DNA of 6,395 nucleotides from Spartobacteria bacterium (GTDB lineage Bacteria > Verrucomicrobiota > Verrucomicrobiia > Chthoniobacterales > Chthoniobacteraceae), in contig JANXWU010000048.1 in NCBI GenBank assembly GCA_025350985.1, positions 1 through 6,395 on the forward strand, written 5' to 3'. The translations under genes were made by a program, and so were the position numbers. This document shows, in pieces, positions 5,973-6,395 of this stretch. A model generated the notes under the pieces. That model made no database searches and was not told the DNA's origin. It worked only from the letters and a program-made list of their open reading frames with translations. Positions within the stretch are counted from its first letter, which is position 1. Each line of letters opens with the position of its first letter.

Positions 5973-6395
5973 TTTCTCTCAGCGGCGGCAGGTGCTTTCG
6001 TGAACGCCGGCAGACTCTTCACCCCCGCCAGTTTGAAGGCGTCGAGCACTTTGATCACCACCCCGAAATCCGCGTGCTCATCCGCCTGCATCGCGAACGC
6101 GCGATCCTTCATCTTCTTGATTTCGTCGCCCAACTTTTCGGCGGTCACTTTTTCGCCCGCGCCCATCGGCTTTTCATCGAGGAAAATGTTGTTCTTCGGA
6201 TCGATGTAAAGAACGACGGACGCCTCGCTCGCCGTGCCCGGCTGCGTCACGGCGGTCTTCGATTCGGGCAAATTGATCACGACCTCCGGCTGATCTTTTT
6301 TGAACGTGGTGGTGACGACCAAAAAAATGACGAGGATCGCGAGGATATCGACCAGATTGATGATCATCACTGCGGGCATGCGCCGCTGCCGCGTG
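5969..6395 (-). CDS. exbD: ExbD/TolR family biopolymer transport protein (N terminus beyond right edge)
   Basis: This is an inner-membrane protein of the proton-driven ExbB-ExbD or TolQ-TolR motor, which powers TonB-dependent uptake or outer-membrane upkeep. Numbering from the Met at 6379, one membrane helix spans about 5-24, with the conserved proton-path Asp at D11 (INLVDILAILVIFLVVTTTF is the helix). A periplasmic domain follows, including the typical ADFGVVIKVLDAFKLAGVKS segment (103-122) and an Ala-rich end. The frame continues upstream of that Met to the window edge as TRQRR, a basic cytoplasmic tail expected before the ExbD helix. The true start is therefore probably outside the window and the Met at 6379 is internal. 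Its stop overlaps the def start. An exbB/tolQ gene is expected just beyond the right edge. ExbD and TolR cannot be told apart from this sequence. Confidence 0.93.
   Translation of the reverse strand, partial: TRQRRMPAVMIINLVDILAILVIFLVVTTTFKKDQPEVVINLPESKTAVTQPGTASEASVVLYIDPKNNIFLDEKPMGAGEKVTAEKLGDEIKKMKDRAFAMQADEHADFGVVIKVLDAFKLAGVKSLPAFTKAPAAAERK

Noticed and set aside
6377..6379. ATG at 6379 as the start of exbD
   Set aside because: It would leave only four residues before the membrane helix. The frame continues upstream as TRQRR, matching the usual basic tail, so the start is probably outside the window.

Overview
This 6.4 kb stretch of GC-rich bacterial DNA is chromosomal in character: three short transcription blocks with mostly housekeeping genes and no mobile elements, tRNA, rRNA or CRISPR array that I can see. 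The content suggests a Verrucomicrobiota-like (PVC group) bacterium. The pointers are a Tat-exported Gfo/Idh/MocA oxidoreductase next to a NupG-like transporter and a second Gfo/Idh/MocA protein, a Gram-negative ExbD/TolR gene, and an almost complete lack of Shine-Dalgarno sequences. This assignment is an inference from gene content, not from a marker gene.

Left part (1-3301): a Gfo/Idh/MocA oxidoreductase with a twin-arginine signal runs leftward off the window (1-493, minus). A 180-base spacer with an AT-rich core separates it from a divergent two-gene unit: a NupG-family MFS transporter (674-2053) and, 3 bases after its stop, a cytoplasmic Gfo/Idh/MocA dehydrogenase (2057-3301). Together they look like a small carbohydrate-use module: exported oxidation, uptake, then intracellular oxidation. 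The substrate is unknown.

Middle (3356-4929, minus): manC (GDP-mannose synthesis) followed by ruvX/yqgF (a Holliday-junction-resolvase-like nuclease). Their 86-base spacer is filled by an imperfect inverted repeat whose arms are each built of two units 21 bases apart. It begins right after the manC stop and reaches into the ruvX start codon.

Right part: a small two-helix membrane protein of unknown function (5030-5323, plus) is divergent from manC. It converges with an exbD-def pair (minus) that overlaps by ATGA. The convergent gap holds a 77-base imperfect palindrome. exbD runs off the right edge.

The genes are mostly well recognised. The least explained items are the two structured spacers, the substrate of the transporter/oxidoreductase module, changed signature residues in ManC, and the small membrane protein. 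I found no clear evidence of an entirely new system.
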